64,000 bases of DNA from Rhizophlyctis rosea (GCA_027596075.1 JADGJC010000143.1:35636-99635); one strand, 5' to 3'. Positions 12,141 through 24,256 are shown, counted from the first letter of the stretch. Notes: generated by a model not told the origin, from the letters alone. Translations and numbers: made by a program.

Positions 12141-12512
12141 TGTGGTCGCGACTACGGACGTACGTCGACTGCATGGGCGACATCATGTCAAGGTATGGAG
12201 TGGCTTCATTGTATGTCGTGTTACTGCCCGCTTTCTGCTTCCGAATGCTTCCATTTCCTGATTCGCCTGAGTCGTATCAGCCAATTTATCATATACAAAT
12301 GCTTAGCTCACAGCCCACTTCTGATTTTGCAATGAAGATCCGCAGCTCGGAGTCCGCATTATGTGAGGGTGGCCGTTCCCTATAGACGCAAATAGGGGCG
12401 TTGGATACGCCAGGTAACAAGTGATGAGCGCTTGTAAGGTAGTAATAAAGTCATAATTCCATCAGACGTAATATAATTTAGGAGCTCTGGGACAATGTAT
12501 ATCGGTCTGGGC

Positions 12513-12592
12513 CGTTCTTCGCACGCAATATGACATTGGCGACGAGGATGGACGTTCTTCGCACGCAATATTACATTTGTGACGAGCATGGA
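12513..12592. repeat. 40-bp tandem duplication
   Basis: Two adjacent 40-bp units (12513-12552 and 12553-12592), both starting CGTTCTTCGCACGCAATA and differing at a few positions. They lie just downstream of the 3' end of the SNase-domain gene. Confidence 0.85.
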
Positions 12593-12736
12593 ATGGAGAG
12601 ATTCCCCATCTCTTCTCAAGATTGTCTTTTCCACCCACTTTGGTAGACTCTACTTGTCATCTTCTACTTTAGCATAATCTTCCTCCCCATAGGCACCGAT
12701 CCATGCTGCAGACAAGTACTTCCCCCATGTCAAACA

Positions 12737-13560
12737 CTACTCCTCCATCTCATCATCCTCCTTCAACCCTCGCCGCGCGCCTCCATCGTATGCATACCCA
12801 TGTCCCGCCTTAATAATCATCTCATTTACCGTCTTCATCCCATTCTCCTCTAACCAAACTGTAGCAAGTTGCCTCCCATACTTCTCACTCCCATGAAACT
12901 TCGCCCAGACAACCTTATCCAAAACCAAATTAGCTAAGTATGCCTTCGCCGCCTTGGCGCGTTGAATCTCGTCCTCTCTTCCGGGTTTGTTACGCGGCGG
13001 CCGCAGTTCCGGTGTGTCGACTCCCAGAAGGCGGATGGAGAAGGAGTGGAAGCGGCCGGGGAAGAGTTCAATGGCGGCTGTGAGGGTGTCACCGTCGTAG
13101 ACGTCGAGGATTTTGACGGGGGTTTTGATGTTGGACGGGAGGGCGAATTGTGGAGCGGTGGTGATTGTCACATCGTGGAGGGTCAGGAGAGTAGTAGTGG
13201 CGGTTGTCGTTGCGGTTGCGGAAGTTTGTGTTGGTGGCGGCGCGGAAGGTCCTGAAGACCCAGCTGCGGAATGCACAAAGTTTTGGAAGCGGTCCACGCG
13301 ACGGTCAAACCTTTCGAGCCATTGGTTGAACATTCTGGTTTGATATGGTCCAAGTTGACACTTGATCTTTTCGACGATGTTGGGAAGTTGCGAAGGCTGT
13401 GTGGATGTGTTAGGGGGGGAGTGGAGTGCATCTTGTGCATACCAAGTTTGAGGGAACCTGCACGCCACAACTGTCCGAATGTCCGAACACGGTGCAGGGC
13501 AATGTTGCTGATGTAATCACAGGCTGCAAGGGTCCATTCCTTCCAAAAGCTTGAGACCAT
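12737..13560 (-). CDS. Staphylococcal-nuclease-like (TNase/Lcl3-type) protein
   Basis: Predicted Ca2+-dependent nuclease of the SNase fold. The domain is complete: KILDVYDGDTL, SIRLLGVDTPEL, AKAYLANLVLDKVVWAKF, EKYGRQLATVW and KAGHGYAYDGGAR. The residues matching the S. aureus active site (Asp in DGD, Arg in IRLL, Asp and Glu in VDTPE, Arg in YGRQ) are all present. A Thr/Pro/Ala-rich linker precedes it. The long frame is open upstream only to about 13490 without an ATG, so a 5' exon is needed. ATG 13560 (MVSSFWKEWTLAACDY) with an intron ending at the CACACAG acceptor (before PSQLPNI) is the best fit, but its donor (GTTCGG, about 13488) is weak. Fungal relatives such as Lcl3 are membrane-anchored; no clear anchor is seen here. 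Confidence 0.85.
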
Positions 13561-13813
13561 TTCGACAGAGTCCAAAGCTCGGAAGGAGGTGAAAGGAATG
13601 TGCAGCTGATGGAAACTCATACAATCAATATGCATAGACCCAGGTACAGTGTTGGATCTTGTTAGACAATGCCGCATTGCGAAAGGCAACCCTAAAACCC
13701 CATCACATAACCCGGACCCCATTCCATACACAAGATGCGTCAATTGGACAGAAAAATGGATACATATATATAAGTAGATCCTCTTGACCAATGGGTATGT
13801 CAAAGACGAGCCT

Positions 13814-14473
13814 TCACGCCAATGCAACCTCCCTCTCACCCTCAGCCCCAGCCCTTCGAGGGAACTCCACCATTCTAACCGCCCCTTCAACACCATTCTC
13901 ATCCCACCACGGCGTATGCGCCCGTTTGTTTTGGGTCGACGTTGTGGTTGGCGCATGTGCAGATTGGTCGGGAAGGATGGCTGAAGGAAGGCGGAGAAGC
14001 GGCCATCTGTACAGCGAAGTTGTCATTCAGTCAAACGCTCAAGGCCAATACCAACTGTAATTCACCACTCTATGAATGACGACGAAATCTATCGAACTAG
14101 GTACCAACCTCTTATCCCTCCTCTCCCCACCATATCTCCCTTCCACCTCCCCACACAAACCCTTCTCAACCTGCATCCCATCCCTCACATCCCCCTGCTC
14201 AGCCTCCCACATCGCCTGCTCAATATCTGATTCGAGTATAACGCGCAATGACGGGACCGTCTTGATCAACAGTGGTCCTTCCGTTGCCTCCGCAGTATCT
14301 AATGGCAAGGATGCTGATTGGGTAGGTACTACATGACCAAGGGCCGTCAACTCCGCGCCAAAATCTGCATGATGGTAAGGTGCCGAGCCGGTAGATGGGG
14401 AATAAGTGCGGGAAGGTGTGCGCCGCCGTGTGGTGGCGGGGAGGATGGATGGAAGACGGAGGGGTTTGAACAT
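13814..14473 (-). CDS. Small hypothetical protein, probably mitochondrial
   Basis: Not recognised. Exon 1 (14473-14109) and exon 2 (14006-13814) join in phase 2 across a 102-nt intron (GTTGGT...GTACAG), giving 185 residues. The N-terminus, MFKPLRLPSILPATTRRR followed by TPSRTYS, is basic, Ser/Arg-rich and free of acidic residues: a typical mitochondrial presequence. The middle holds FGAELTALGHVVP and an acidic stretch. Exon 2 contains RAHTPWWDENGVEGAVRMVEF. A longer in-frame start upstream exists, but ATG 14473 gives the cleaner presequence. It is transcribed towards the SNase-like gene, about 250 bp upstream of that gene's start. Confidence 0.6.
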
Positions 14474-15401
14474 GATGGTGGTTGCTATGGCTTGTAGTTT
14501 GCAAGTAACTTTGGGACAATGGGATGGACCAACCCAGCGACAGAAGCACATCGGCGAGAAGGGAAGAATATAAATGTGTCCTTATATAGGATTGCTATGG
14601 AAAGAGCAACCCAAGGCATAACTGGTCATTCCGCAGCTCGAATGCCCCAGGATCGGGAACTTTATTGTCATCCAAAGGGCCCTATTTTGGATGTCCGGCA
14701 AATGTTGCAAGTGTGATCGGACCTGTTAACGTAAGGCTGATCGGAGTGATGAAGATTTTTTGATGGCAATGATTTTACTCTTTCAAATGCTGGTCATGAG
14801 CAGCAGTAGATATCCTAGCGGTTATTGCATGGATGAGCAGGTTTGCCAAGTAAAATGTGTACGCTTGAACACGTGTGGGTCCAGCGTAGAGGTTATCTCC
14901 AACGTGTTTGTGGTGTAGTAAAGTGTGATGTGTCGCCCCACACGTAGTTGGAATGAGGGATTTGTTTCCTTGTGGAAATGCAAGTCTTGCACGGGCATCA
15001 AGCTGTAACATCCATTCCCAACACAAACATTTCAACTCTCACAACCAACACGACCCACAAAGACAAAAAGCAAATCGCATCAAAACAACCGAAACAAGAT
15101 CGTCACAATTGTATTACACCGAGCTCGCAATGAGCAAAAGCACAGCGAAGATGCGAAATCGGATCCACACAAAGACACAAACTCGCAAAAGTTGATCGAA
15201 CATGAAATCGCAAAGAGAGAGAAAAAACGCTAACGCTAAATCCCATCCACAAACCCATCCTAATTATACCCCACCCCAACATTAAGCACAATTTGTATTT
15301 TTTTTTCCCTCGAAATTTTATGCAAAAATTAAGCTCTACTGTTTGACACTACTAGATCTACATTAAAAGAAAGAAATGCACGAACGACCGAAAGAAAGAT
15401 T
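14474..15401. other. Intergenic, no gene seen
   Basis: 5' flank of the hypothetical mitochondrial gene and 3' flank of the kinase gene. A T-run/A-rich block near 15297-15370 probably holds the kinase mRNA 3' signals. Confidence 0.5.
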
Positions 15402-16967
15402 CTACCCAACGACACAGACCCTCCCACCAACCAACCCATTCAACCGCATAACCGCGCACTGGATGATCCCCTGCGCACAATTCTGCTGGTTCCCCTGTTG
15501 CCTGCGAGTAACGACGGGCGACGTGGGCGGTGCGGCGCAGTAGTTGACGGGGTGGCGTGGGCCTTGTTGGGGCGCACGACGGCGGTTGTTGCGTGGACGG
15601 CGGTTGTTGCGGCCACGGCGGGTGGCGATGTTCGGGGTGCTTGTATTGCTGGCGGTGTTGGCCGGAGTGGTTGCGACGGCCACAGTGGGCTTGCCAGCAA
15701 TGTTGGGACGAGCACTAGGTTGGACGGAGGGTGAGGACGGAGCGGAAGCAACGACGACGGGGACAGTGGGACGGGGCTCGACGGTCTCGGCAGTGGGCTT
15801 GACAACCACTTGAGGCGTAGGGCGAGCGGGGAGGTCGTCGAACACGGGCACTTCATCGAAGTTCATTTCCGACATGTCGCTGGACCATGATGCATGAGAC
15901 TTAGTCATGGTCACTTTGCGGTCTGCAATGGGGGCGTTGCGGACGGGGGTGACGGCGATGGCGGAATCGGTGGCGGCGACGGGGATAGGGATAGGGAGCG
16001 GGGTGGTAGAATGGGAAACGTACTCTTCTTCGGTGGAGGCTTGATCGAAACCAGACACATCGAAGAACCGCTCTACCTCTACTACCATATCCTTCAGCTC
16101 CCCCAATGACGGCCGGCGGTGGGCTTCCACGTCGAACACCCTCGCCAGGATCTCGTTGAGCTCGTCACTGAACCCAAAGTGGACCTTCAAGATATCTCCT
16201 TCGGCGCCCTTGTAAGCAGCATAGAGTGGATCCGACATGCTAGGTTCTACCCAAGGATTCTGCCCGGTAAGCATGTTGACAAGCAACACACCAAGTGCCC
16301 ACACATCATTGGGCCCTGGAGCATACCCCTCCTCTTCGTCCTCCCCATTCTTATTGTCGTCTTTGTCGTCGTCCCCAAGACATTCCGGCGCCATGTACCG
16401 AACGCTTCCGCAACCAAACTCAGTGGACCAAGAGTCAGTTGTGGCGAGACCAAAGTCGGTGAGCTTGACGATGATGCGCTCCTCGTCGTCCCCAATATCT
16501 TCATAGACAACCAGTACGTTCTCTGGCTTGATGTCGCGATGGTAAACACCACGGCTGTGGACGTGGGCGAGGGCGTCAGAAAGTTGGGCGAAGACGTCAC
16601 GGACAGTGGAGTCGGCGAAGCCTCCGCGGCGTTCAATGGCGTCGAAGAGGTCGCCGTCGCAGAGGTCCATGACGAGGAACAGGCAGTCTTCGGTGTCGAT
16701 GGTGTCGTAGAGGTTAATAATGTTGCGATGACCACGGATGAGTTCTAGGATTTCAGCTTCTTTGCGTTGGAGTTTGAGTTGTGTTTTGGAAAGGCCGTAT
16801 TTGAAGAGACACTTGACGGCGTAGCGGCGAGTGCTATTGACGGCTTCCGCCTGGTAGACCACGGCGAACGAACCCGATCCCAGAACGCGGGTCAGAACAA
16901 GGTCTCCCTCGTTCTTCCCGGTAATGGTCCGGCCGATCAGAGCTTGAGCAATTTCGTCGTTCTCCAT
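15402..16967 (-). CDS. Serine/threonine protein kinase, Ran1/Pat1-Ksp1 family
   Basis: Intronless gene for a 521-residue kinase. Catalytic features are complete: glycine loop G30-S-G-S-F-A-V-V37, lysine K52 (YAVKCLFKYG), HRD at 143-145 in YHRDIKPENV, DFG at 171-173 in KLTDFGLATT, FGCGSVRYMAPECLG in the activation segment, and NDVWALGVLLVNMLTGQNPW. The CGS(x)RYMAPEC signature and the GLSKTQLKLQ insert after the lysine strand are typical of the fungal Ran1/Ksp1/Sks1 group, which controls nutrient response and meiotic entry. The acidic insert DDDKDDNKNGEDEEE before NDVW is unusual. The C-terminal roughly 200 residues are Pro/Thr/Ser/Ala-rich, with a basic RRGRNNRRPRNNRRR patch that could act as a nuclear signal or RNA contact. 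Confidence 0.93.
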   Translation of the reverse strand: MENDEIAQALIGRTITGKNEGDLVLTRVLGSGSFAVVYQAEAVNSTRRYAVKCLFKYGLSKTQLKLQRKEAEILELIRGHRNIINLYDTIDTEDCLFLVMDLCDGDLFDAIERRGGFADSTVRDVFAQLSDALAHVHSRGVYHRDIKPENVLVVYEDIGDDEERIIVKLTDFGLATTDSWSTEFGCGSVRYMAPECLGDDDKDDNKNGEDEEEGYAPGPNDVWALGVLLVNMLTGQNPWVEPSMSDPLYAAYKGAEGDILKVHFGFSDELNEILARVFDVEAHRRPSLGELKDMVVEVERFFDVSGFDQASTEEEYVSHSTTPLPIPIPVAATDSAIAVTPVRNAPIADRKVTMTKSHASWSSDMSEMNFDEVPVFDDLPARPTPQVVVKPTAETVEPRPTVPVVVASAPSSPSVQPSARPNIAGKPTVAVATTPANTASNTSTPNIATRRGRNNRRPRNNRRRAPQQGPRHPVNYCAAPPTSPVVTRRQQGNQQNCAQGIIQCAVMRLNGLVGGRVCVVG

Positions 16968-19900
16968 TGATGGTACGCTTGTTGATGGTGATATGATTGG
17001 TAATGGGGTATTGTACAGGCGATATCAATGAATATTGTTCGACCGGCGAATGCGGGCTTGTGGTAAATGGTGATGATGGTGATGACGACGATGATGATGT
17101 TGTTGTCAGAGGCAAGGGGTAAACCCCGAGGCAAGAGCCGGAGGCTGTATAGCTTGTCCGCTCAAGATAGCATGCTGATGTTGATGTTGCTCTTCCGGAG
17201 GGAAAAGCTGGCATTATTGACGGTTGGCCATGCTGGGCAATGCCCGCGTTCGGGAAGTGATGATGATGTCGTTGGTAAAATCAAAGAATAAGGGGCCTGA
17301 AAGCTGGCCGCAGAACAAATAAGCACTACAATGGGAAGAAAAGATGGATACTGGTTAACATCTGATGTTGAAGTATTGCCTTTGTATATGTGCGCAGCTT
17401 CTATGTGGAGAAGTAACCCTGCACATGGCTTGTCCAACAAGTAAACAAAGATTTTCGTCCGGATTCTGCCACTTTCTATCCAGCTCACTGACCGTAGTGA
17501 CATACTTCCGACTGCGCAGTTACCGGAAAGGAAATGCTGCTGCGCTCCACAACTCCAGCAACTGGACCCCTCCGAATTTGTGTAACCATATTCCACCGAG
17601 CCGCGCCCAACCACTATAATCCAAACATCCGATACGACTATCAAACGAAGTACACACCTTATAGAAGCAGTCAAAAACCCTCCTAGGTTCAAATAACCCG
17701 GAAGAGTTCTCAAAAACTCCTAAATAATTAGATTGATCGAACACACAAACAACCGAAATCCGCACGTCCGGCGCGCGAACCGCGATGGGTGGGTTGCAGA
17801 ATTGAGCTAACCGAGCTTCGCTCAAGCCTCAAGGGAGGGTGGCTGCGAAGTAAACGCAAGCGCTAGCTAGCGGATTCGTATGGGCGGGATGAGTGTCGAT
17901 GGTTCTTTTGAGGCGCAAGTTTGTGCTACTTAGTTAAAGACTGCGGTGGATATTGGAGAATCTCCCCCGTGTGAAACGGCGTCGAGAAGGAAAGCGGAAG
18001 ATGATGCCTGGTTAGGCGTACAGCTAAGAGGACCTTTTGATGGTTGCTTTCCTATTATTGGCGGCTTCGTGGGAATGGGTGATGTCGTTGGAGCGGGCCG
18101 GAGAATGGAGATGACCTGTCTGAGCAGCGACACAACACGGAACGGGAGTGAAGTGGGGTTGCTAGTTGATGAGAACCTGAGTAACGCGGGTGGGTATTGG
18201 TATGTGTTGTGTTGCGTTGATAAGTCACTGCGGACAGGTGGGAGAAGGGGAGATGAGGGTGAGGACAGATGCAGTGAAAAGAGAGTGTGTGAACAACACT
18301 GTCAACACCGTGAGGTGTGGGAAAGGCACCTGCGAGTGCGCACTGGATGGTTCCCGACCTGTCCGCCGCCCGCAGCTTCCCAATAATAGCCTATCCCTTG
18401 CGCCACACCCACTTCGCATAACTATTACTACAAGACATTAAATCCCCACGCGACTATCCGGAGCCCAGAAACTACGCTGGGAGTCTGGGACCGCGGACTC
18501 ACGCACACCAGAGTCATATTCACCCATAAGACAATAACATACCTGCTGACGTGGGATGCCTGACGCGGTGATGAACGCTAACTGTATATGTCTATGATAC
18601 GGTGGCGTTGCGTTGATGTATGGAGGGTATGGCGGTAAAAGGTGTCGCACTGTCAGAAGGGCCTAGGAAAATGCACGTGACGAGCTATGTGCCGGTTCTT
18701 TCTACTTTGCCAAAGAGTGACGTTTGGCAACTTCTGTTCTCGTATGGTATGTATGAGAGCGAAATTTGAGCGACAATAGCAGCTGGTGTCAACTGTCGAT
18801 CAAAAACGAGGAACAGGCTTGACAGGTATCGGGATCAATGGGAAGTGATGAGGGCAAGTCAAGGAATATATATATACAAGGTCGCAAAAGCAAGAGGCCC
18901 TTCGAAAGCGGAGTGGAGATTGCCCAGATGACCAATATGCTAATTGTAAGTGGCAGGGAGAAGACTCAGAAGAGGTTCCGAATGGATGTGAATCCGATGA
19001 CTTTGTTCATGTATCCCCCTTTCCCTTGTACACAGTTTGCGGGAAATGCGGGGTGTTGCAGCCTCTTTGCAACGTGTCGGGCACCACCACCAACATTTCA
19101 TATCACTCACCCAAAATGGTGTGACAATGACAACGACCGCAATCAATGGACTTGGCGACTCAACCAAGTCATGCGGATGGCAAGGTTCACCTTATGGCTG
19201 AAAGGGTAATAGCGCAGCGGAAAGCGTTCGGCCGTGACTCAAAACGCAACACAATAACAACCTGTTGCCAAAAGCAAGCAAGCCGAAATTGGTTGGCAAT
19301 GGCCAAATTGACCGCAACTTTTGTGGTGGTTGGCCAAAAACAGGGGCGTGTTGTGGACGGACAGGAGGAGAGAGAATAGGATGGAGGAATGAGGTCTTTG
19401 GGTTGTCTCATCAGCTTTCAAGAAAGTGATACATGGCTTGGAGGGAGCCACCCAACCTGCAAGGATCCGCAATATTGCGGGGTCCCAGCGTCCCAATACG
19501 CAGGTCAACGCCATCATCAAAGACTCAAGGCGTGGTTGCTACACTCTGATTGGCTCCAAATGGAATCAAAGGTCTCCCACCACAATCGTCCCACCGTGTC
19601 GGTCACCTGCAAACCCCAAACTCCAAAATCCAGGACCCACCAGAACGTTGCGGAACATCATTGGTAATGATTAGCCAAGGCCAAATTTCGGAGCTAATTG
19701 CAATTTGACCAAGGGAATGGGGGAAGGAGCCGGGTCTTGCATCAGTTGTGGCGCCAGAAGGCCATGCCACGTTTTCCGGAACAACGCATTGCGCACCACA
19801 TGATGTTTGATGTTTGCGGTCCAGAATTTGTGGGTGGCGGCTTGCGGTGATGAAGATTGAGCCAATCAGACGGGAGTGATAGGTCAAGCCTGAGGCTTGG

Positions 19901-20244
19901 AGATGATCTTACCATAAATGGGAAGATTGATAGAGACCACGTCAATTTGGCTTCAATTCCCCTCTTTTCCCCATTCCACACTCCTCTTCCAAACTTTTCA
20001 AACTTTTCAAATTCAAATTGACCGCCCTTCACCCCTATCGTCAATAATCAACAAGCTCGCGAATCATACATAAAATGCCCCCAGCCTTCGCTCCCTCTAT
20101 GCGCTAACCCTGTGCATCGCTCTATACGGTAGTGTGCTGCGGGCGGCCCGCCCCCCCCCCCCCCGGGGGGGTAGGTATCGGGGGGCTGGGGTGGGGTGGG
20201 TGGGGTTGGGGGGGGGGGGTGGGGGGGTGTGGGGTGGGGGGGGG
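16968..20244. other. Long intergenic region, no supported gene
   Basis: About 3.3 kb upstream of the kinase gene. It contains triplet-rich GAT/GAC runs at 17065-17105 and scattered ATTGG/CCAAT motifs (around 19280, 19550 and 19865). The longest frame (17162-17713, minus) has no protein-like composition. The right end is a poor-quality C/G-rich run leading into the gap. Confidence 0.5.
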
Positions 20245-20360
20245 NNNNNNNNNNCCCCTATCGTCCATAAACAACAAGCTCGGGAAACCTAAATTAAATG
20301 CCCCCCGCCTTTGCTCCCCCTTTGGGCTCACCCCGGGCATAGGTCTATTCGGTTGTTTAA
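20032..20360. repeat. Noisy duplication across the assembly gap (likely artefact)
   Basis: The sequence 20032 to about 20127, starting CCCCTATCGTCAATAATCAA, recurs after the gap from 20255 (CCCCTATCGTCCATAAACAA) in the same order and length, but with many substitutions. The second copy ends in a 20-base C run. Both copies border C/G homopolymers. This looks like the same genomic stretch read twice, the second time from low-quality read ends, rather than a real repeat. Confidence 0.8.
20245..20254. other. Assembly gap (10 N)
   Basis: Ten N characters, flanked by G-rich and C-rich homopolymer runs. The true distance is unknown. Confidence 0.99.
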
Positions 20361-21108
20361 ACCCCCCCCCCCCCCCCCCCCTTTTTCAAAATCGAAGCTC
20401 ACTTTAGCATGGAAATTTTGCGCTTGATGTTCCCACCTTGACGATATCTTCTCATTCACGTCCCTGAACGCCATCTCAAATGAAACGGCGAACCTAACAG
20501 TTTCTGATGATTTCATCATATTATGGTGGAGCAAGGTTTCGTCGTCATGTCATTTCGTTGTCATGTCACTCACCCATCAGGAACTTCCAACCGAGCCTGC
20601 TCGGTTTTCGCGCTTGAAGTTGGCGGTGCTTGCTATAGTCGCTACATGGCATCTTCCTCAGCTGCAGCCCAATCAGCCACTCAGTGTCATGCGCTATTGG
20701 TTTTCATTGGGAGGTCCACAGTCGCTTTAGTTCACATCTATAATAATTCACGGCGTTGCCTTTTCGGCTTCTTGTGTGTAGCCACTTCGATGATGAACTT
20801 GTTACTCATTGTTTTTGAAGGACTGTGGCCACTATCAGCTCCAGTAACTCGTTCTGGCACAATTGAATACTTCGATTGCCCGTAGATTGCGAGGAGAGTG
20901 AGGAGGTCCATCAGCTTCCATCAGCTTTCTTAATCACGTCTGCTTGGTGGGCTCCTCAAGTCGTTAAGTGGGCAATCTTGCATCAAACAAGCCCAGATTT
21001 ATTGATTATGCCCGATAATCCTTTTCTGAAGGGAATCAAAGTATGTGGGACAAAAATCGAAGAGGCAAAAAAAACAACAAAAAAAGAGCTTGAGCAACTG
21101 TACAAGAA
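20361..21108. other. Intergenic, no gene seen
   Basis: Between the gap and tRNA-Val. A-runs at 21067-21085 are the Pol III stop signals of the tRNA on the other strand. Confidence 0.5.
21079..21085 (-). terminator. RNA polymerase III terminator of tRNA-Val
   Basis: Seven T in the minus-strand transcript, 24 nt beyond the tRNA 3' end, backed by a second T8 run (21067-21074). Confidence 0.75.
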
Positions 21109-21204
21109 TGGTCTGATCCGGGTTCGAACCGGAGACCTTATCCGTGCTCATCTCCTTTGCAGGAGTTGTGAAGGATACGTGATAACCAACTACACTATCA
21201 GACC
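21109..21204 (-). tRNA. tRNA-Val (CAC) with intron
   Basis: The minus strand folds as a complete tRNA: acceptor GGTCTGA with TCAGACC plus discriminator A; D arm GTGTAGTTGGTTATCAC; anticodon stem TATCC/GGATA with loop TTCACA...C giving anticodon CAC; T arm CCGGTTCGAACCCGG. An intron of about 22 nt (ACTCCTGCAAAGGAGATGAG and two more bases) sits one base after the anticodon, the canonical position removed by the tRNA splicing endonuclease. Confidence 0.95.
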
Positions 21205-24138
21205 TTTCGTATCACCAGCGAACCTCAATACAGATCAACAAAACCATATAAAACAGTAAAGATATCTCAGAAATCTTCGATGGGAACTTGATTTCCCAAT
21301 CAACATGGGTAGCGGACAGCGTATGGAAGCCGGAAGCATCGAAACCCAAACTATGACTCGTGCATAATGCGTGTTGCAATCTATTGAGTCCACGCTCTTC
21401 TAATTTCAATCAGTCAATCTGACGACCGGTAGAGCGCATTGCGCCAAGTTTTGAATGCCACTTTGGCGAAGGTTTTCACATGGAAAAATGAATATATGCA
21501 TGGACTTTTGGAATTCCTTTCGAGTTTGAACAGATCTCAGACGAATATAATATCTTGTTATAGTAACAAACACGCGGTATAATATCTTTTAATTACATCA
21601 CGCCCCGATCCATAGCGCCACTAGCCCACACTCCTTTGCGTACAGAACAACGGAATCACAGACCCACTTCACGCACATGGGGTCTACACCCTCGCTCAAG
21701 CCTGACCCACCCATCACCACTGCACTGAACCGGATCTATCAAAAGGATGGAAATGCAATTCATACTCACCTACATCTGAATGCAGATGCCAATTTCAATA
21801 TGAGGGCGGAAGACCACCAATCACCACCCCCGCAGCAAGCGGAAACCTCAAAATGGATACCAGATATCTCACCTGAGCAATCGAAGCAGAGGGAGTACAG
21901 AAAGGGCGTTGGGAACTCCGTGACCTGGCACTGGAGGCCCGCGCTGTGTTATTTATAGAGGTAGAGAGGCTAGGATGATCGGAGTACGTCTTGAAACCTG
22001 CTGGTCGGTCAAGATAGGTACACCGTTTTGGTGATAGATACGGACGCGCGCGACGAATTATGAAAACATCAATCAGAAAGGAGATGCAAGGGGACGCGAT
22101 CGTGCCCAATGGTCCTCCCAAACGGGGGCATCAACCACCAAAAAGGGGTTGCCTTGCTGACTCCGAGTGTTGTGTTATGTTGAAAGGGTATGCGATGGGC
22201 GAGTCTGAGGTGATGTGGTGAAAGGTTAGATAGCTCTTCTGTGGGGATGAGGACTTGGATGCGGAGGGAGGGTGGTGATTGGTGGAATGAAGCGTTAACT
22301 TTGATATGCAGATATAAACAGGGGCTGAGATGAATTTTTGGACTGAATTGACGTGGGGAGCGAGGTTTTCAATCCTCTTTTATGGACTTTTCAGGTTGAT
22401 CCATCCTTCTGGGAAAGTGACGACCCTCCGGAACAAAAGCTCAGTACCTTCGGATCCCGTTCCCTGCTTTTTGTCATCGTCGGTTTCAGTTTGCATTGGA
22501 TACGACCCATTCTCGGGACCTTCTACAATTGTCATTCATATACTTCAAGTTCGATGCTGTATTCGTGCTGTAGATTGTTGGTCATGGCCCCTCCCCACGG
22601 TGTGGTTTCAGACCAGCGCGAAATGTGAATGTCATCCATGAGCAGTTGTGGCTTAGGCGACGCGTTTCTCAATCATGGCACCCAACTCACCCACTTTGGG
22701 GTTCATAACTGATGGAGATTTGGTTGGGCGAACCAATATCCCTCAAATGCTGCGCATTGTGTTCCAAACTTGGTTCGTATCAAGCGAACAACGGATACCA
22801 TCGTGCATGCGGCACGAGATGGGATACCCGAAAGGAACCTTTGGTGCGGCGCAAAGTCTGCGCCACTTGATCCCATTTGCAGTCGCCTGTGCTGCAGAAG
22901 TTGTGCACAAATTTCCTGTGAATCTGCATTGTGACAATTCGTTCGCGATGTTAGGGGTATCAAGATGGAAGTGTAAAGCCTGCTGTGTGTCTGTCGATTG
23001 GGTCCAATTGAGCTTAGCATTGATAGCATGTAGAGTATTTGACGCTGATGGTCAGGCGACGTGGATGACGCCTTGCTGACGTCTTTCTGACGACAAAGAC
23101 CAACAATCCTATCCATGTGAAACACGAAATGTATCGCACGACTTCATCAAAATGCTTGTTGATGCCCTTCTGCTGCACCTGCTACATCAACGGCGGCTGT
23201 GTCGGAGGTGGCCCGATATATGTTCTGAACACCATGAGACTCCGTAATTTATTAGTGACAGGTAATGACACATCATGCGTGGCTGACAGGCCCTAGAACA
23301 ACCCTTTAGTGGCAAATGGGCGCGTATTGAGCCGCGAACTTACTTCCCAAGTCAAATTTTGCGGCTTGAAAAATAGACACCGCGCCGCTCAGGTATGGCC
23401 CACAGCCTCATCGATGAGGGGCCCTCAACTTGATTGGTCTGAAATGATTGCTAGTTGAGACTGAGCGCCAGATATCGCAATAACTTTGGCTTAGCACCCT
23501 CATGATGACGTCCCGATGCCATCAATACCATCTGGCGGCGAGAGCATCGCGCCAAATGGATTGTGTGCACCCGCGCCCGCATGATAGAGCTGGCACCAGC
23601 GACGCCCCTCAAATCATTGCGCAGAGGCTCGGGACTCGTTGCAATGACATGTGTCATGGACGCATCGGGAACATTTGAAATCACTGTAATGGGTTTTGAT
23701 TGCTGCGGTCACTCACTGGCGGTTTGAACTCCTCGCAGTTTCGCCTCCAATTTATGCACCCGGCTTGGTAAACTCGGGGCATCGATAAGATTTTGATGAT
23801 GCTTGCCCGCCCACCAATGATAAGGAAGCGTGACGAGTGGCGAATGACTGCTGAGTCCACGAAACACCATTTCATTAATCGCGCTCATCGATAACATTGC
23901 ATTTTGAACGTCGCCACTAGCACGCAGATGCATGCAGTTTAAGGCACATGACATTAAAATTCACGAAACTTTACGAGGCGCGGATGCGATGCAGGTTTCT
24001 CACCTTTGGCGCGCACTGTACGCAACTATTCTCAACTTGCAAATTTGTGACAATTCTCTGCACCCCACTCGTTCCTCCACCTTCCAAATGTTCGCTTGCA
24101 AGTCAAAACGTCGAAATCCCCCAGCTCAATCAGATTTG
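21205..24138. other. Intergenic, no supported gene
   Basis: About 2.9 kb without a recognisable coding region. The longest frames (for example 22675-23079) lack protein character and have no splice-linked neighbours. Confidence 0.5.
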
Positions 24139-24146
24139 TATAAATA
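24139..24146 (+). promoter_or_regulatory. TATA box of locus L1
   Basis: Perfect TATAAATA about 20 nt upstream of a pyrimidine-rich leader. Distances and context resemble the TATA box of L2 (48971). Confidence 0.5.
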
Positions 24147-24256
24147 AGCGACCACTCCCATGGAGCCCCGTCCATGCTTACCCACACCCCTCATACCATA
24201 CCTCCCTTTTCCCCCTCTCCTTAAAGCTCCTTCCTCTCTTGCTTACCTATCTAACT

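Larger units (their letters stand above)
9861..12736. other. Gene-poor region with TATA/leader units and tandem duplications
   Basis: No recognised gene in 2.9 kb. It holds two related TATA-plus-leader units (10226 and 11641), a 72-bp-period duplication (10419-10553) and a 40-bp duplication (12513-12592), listed separately. Small open frames after the second TATA (ATG 11862) could be a short exon, but no partner exon is evident. Confidence 0.5.

Noticed and set aside
17162..17713. 183-codon minus-strand frame
   Set aside because: No protein-like composition, no motif, and it overlaps the AT-rich promoter side of the kinase; likely chance.
20132..20407. Gly/Pro-rich frames around the gap
   Set aside because: They come from homopolymer runs and N characters, not genes.
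22675..23079. 134-codon plus frame
   Set aside because: No family resemblance; opposite strand has an equally long frame, suggesting chance.
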